From Thioalkalivibrio sp. (GTDB lineage: Bacteria > Pseudomonadota > Gammaproteobacteria > Ectothiorhodospirales > Ectothiorhodospiraceae), in contig PWGH01000130.1 of assembly GCA_003555285.1 (NCBI GenBank), positions 1-5,359 on the forward strand: a DNA stretch of 5,359 nt. Reading direction: 5' to 3'. The translations under genes were made by a program, and so were the position numbers. The notes beneath the pieces were generated by a model. The model did no database searches. It was not told the origin of the DNA and saw only the letters and a program-made list of their open reading frames with translations. Positions 4,684 to 5,359 of this stretch are shown here, one piece after another. Each line of letters starts with the position of its first letter. Position 1 is the stretch's first letter.

Positions 4684-5359
4684 CTACCCCAGGTGGTGAA
4701 GACGAATACAGGTTTCCAGACGCTGCAGCAGCGCCGGTTCGAAGGCCGCGTCCGGTCGAGCCGAGACCGGCCAGTACCAGTGCCGTTCATCGGCTATTGT
4801 CCCGCATTTTACCGCATCCTTCTCGGTCATCAGGACCGGATAGGGGTCGTCGAAACGAATATCGCGGGCGCGGAAGCGGTGATGATCCGGGAAGGCATGC
4901 CGGATCACCTCCACCCCCGCCGTCTCCAGGGCACTGAAGAAGCGTTCCGGATCGGCGATTCCGGCGACGGCGTGCGCGGGCCGGCCCCGGAATGCCGGCA
5001 ACGGACGGCGGGCCTCCGGCCGCGTCAACCCCTGCACCGCCTCCGCGGCCTGCAGGGTCATGCCATATTCGCCCGGCTTCGGCACACCCCCGGCACAGAC
5101 CACGAAATCGGCCCGTTCGACCGCGGACCACGGCTCGCGCAGGGGTCCGGCCGGCAGGCACAACCCGTTGCCGAAGCGCCGGTGGCCATCGATCATCAGA
5201 ATGCTGATATCGCGCGGCAGGCGATGATGCTGCAGTCCGTCGTCGGAAATCACCACGTCGACCCCGCGTTCGGCCAGCGCCTGGGCGGCGCGCACCCGGT
5301 TCCGGTCGACCCACACCGGCACACCGGTCTGCCGCGCAAGCAGGATCGGCTCGTCGCCG
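4684..5359 (-). CDS. lpxK: Tetraacyldisaccharide 4'-kinase, N-terminus outside the window
   Basis: LpxK phosphorylates the 4' position of tetraacyldisaccharide-1-phosphate at the inner membrane, giving lipid IVA, the acceptor onto which KDO from CMP-KDO is then placed. The frame stays open to the right edge (GDEPILLARQTGVPVWVDR at the cut), so the gene is partial and the GTG at 5322 is not its start. About 224 C-terminal residues are present out of roughly 330. The P-loop, expected upstream, is missing from view. Recognisable blocks are VISDDGLQHHRL, the DGHRRFGNGLCLPAGPLREP segment, FPDHHRF and MTEKDAVKC, all typical of the family. It ends with HHLG and a TAG stop 6 bases before ycaR, with which it is probably co-transcribed. 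Confidence 0.96.
   Translation of the reverse strand, partial: GDEPILLARQTGVPVWVDRNRVRAAQALAERGVDVVISDDGLQHHRLPRDISILMIDGHRRFGNGLCLPAGPLREPWSAVERADFVVCAGGVPKPGEYGMTLQAAEAVQGLTRPEARRPLPAFRGRPAHAVAGIADPERFFSALETAGVEVIRHAFPDHHRFRARDIRFDDPYPVLMTEKDAVKCGTIADERHWYWPVSARPDAAFEPALLQRLETCIRLHHLG

Overview
The window is a GC-rich stretch of Gammaproteobacterial chromosome, probably from the Chromatiales/Ectothiorhodospiraceae neighbourhood. That placement is an inference from base composition, the type of dispersed palindromic repeats, and the lpxK-ycaR-kdsB gene order. It holds six protein genes and an unusual amount of repeat DNA between them. I found no tRNA, rRNA, CRISPR array, transposase, phage gene, toxin-antitoxin pair or defence system.

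Right half (minus strand): the 3' two thirds of lpxK (lipid A 4'-kinase) runs in from the right edge. Six bases later comes a 63-residue YcaR/Trm112-like protein, and after a 386-bp gap comes kdsB (CMP-KDO synthetase). This is the conserved lipid A/KDO cluster that supplies the lipopolysaccharide core. The gap between ycaR and kdsB is the most striking part of the window. It contains a nested palindromic element: a 29-bp imperfect inverted repeat enclosing a perfect 28-bp inverted repeat, which encloses a perfect 10-bp one. kdsB itself has no good ribosome binding site, but a six-codon minigene with a well-placed one overlaps its start codon as ATGA.

Middle: a plus-strand HAD-family phosphatase (YigB-like) converges on kdsB, and the two coding ends overlap by 26 bp. 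Its start is divided from the divergent next gene by 321 bp without a gene.

Left half (minus strand): a 378-residue conserved hypothetical protein, then about 311 bp carrying three copies of a REP-like palindromic repeat, one of which provides the stop codon of that gene. Next comes an Fe(II)/2-oxoglutarate dioxygenase of the PiuC/YbiX (PKHD-type hydroxylase) family. Its 3' side runs straight into a 38-bp tandem repeat with an internal hairpin.

The proteins are ordinary housekeeping and accessory types. What deserves a second look is the repeat DNA placed at gene ends and inside the LPS gene cluster, plus a few residue-level oddities. I did not find convincing evidence of an undescribed multi-gene system.
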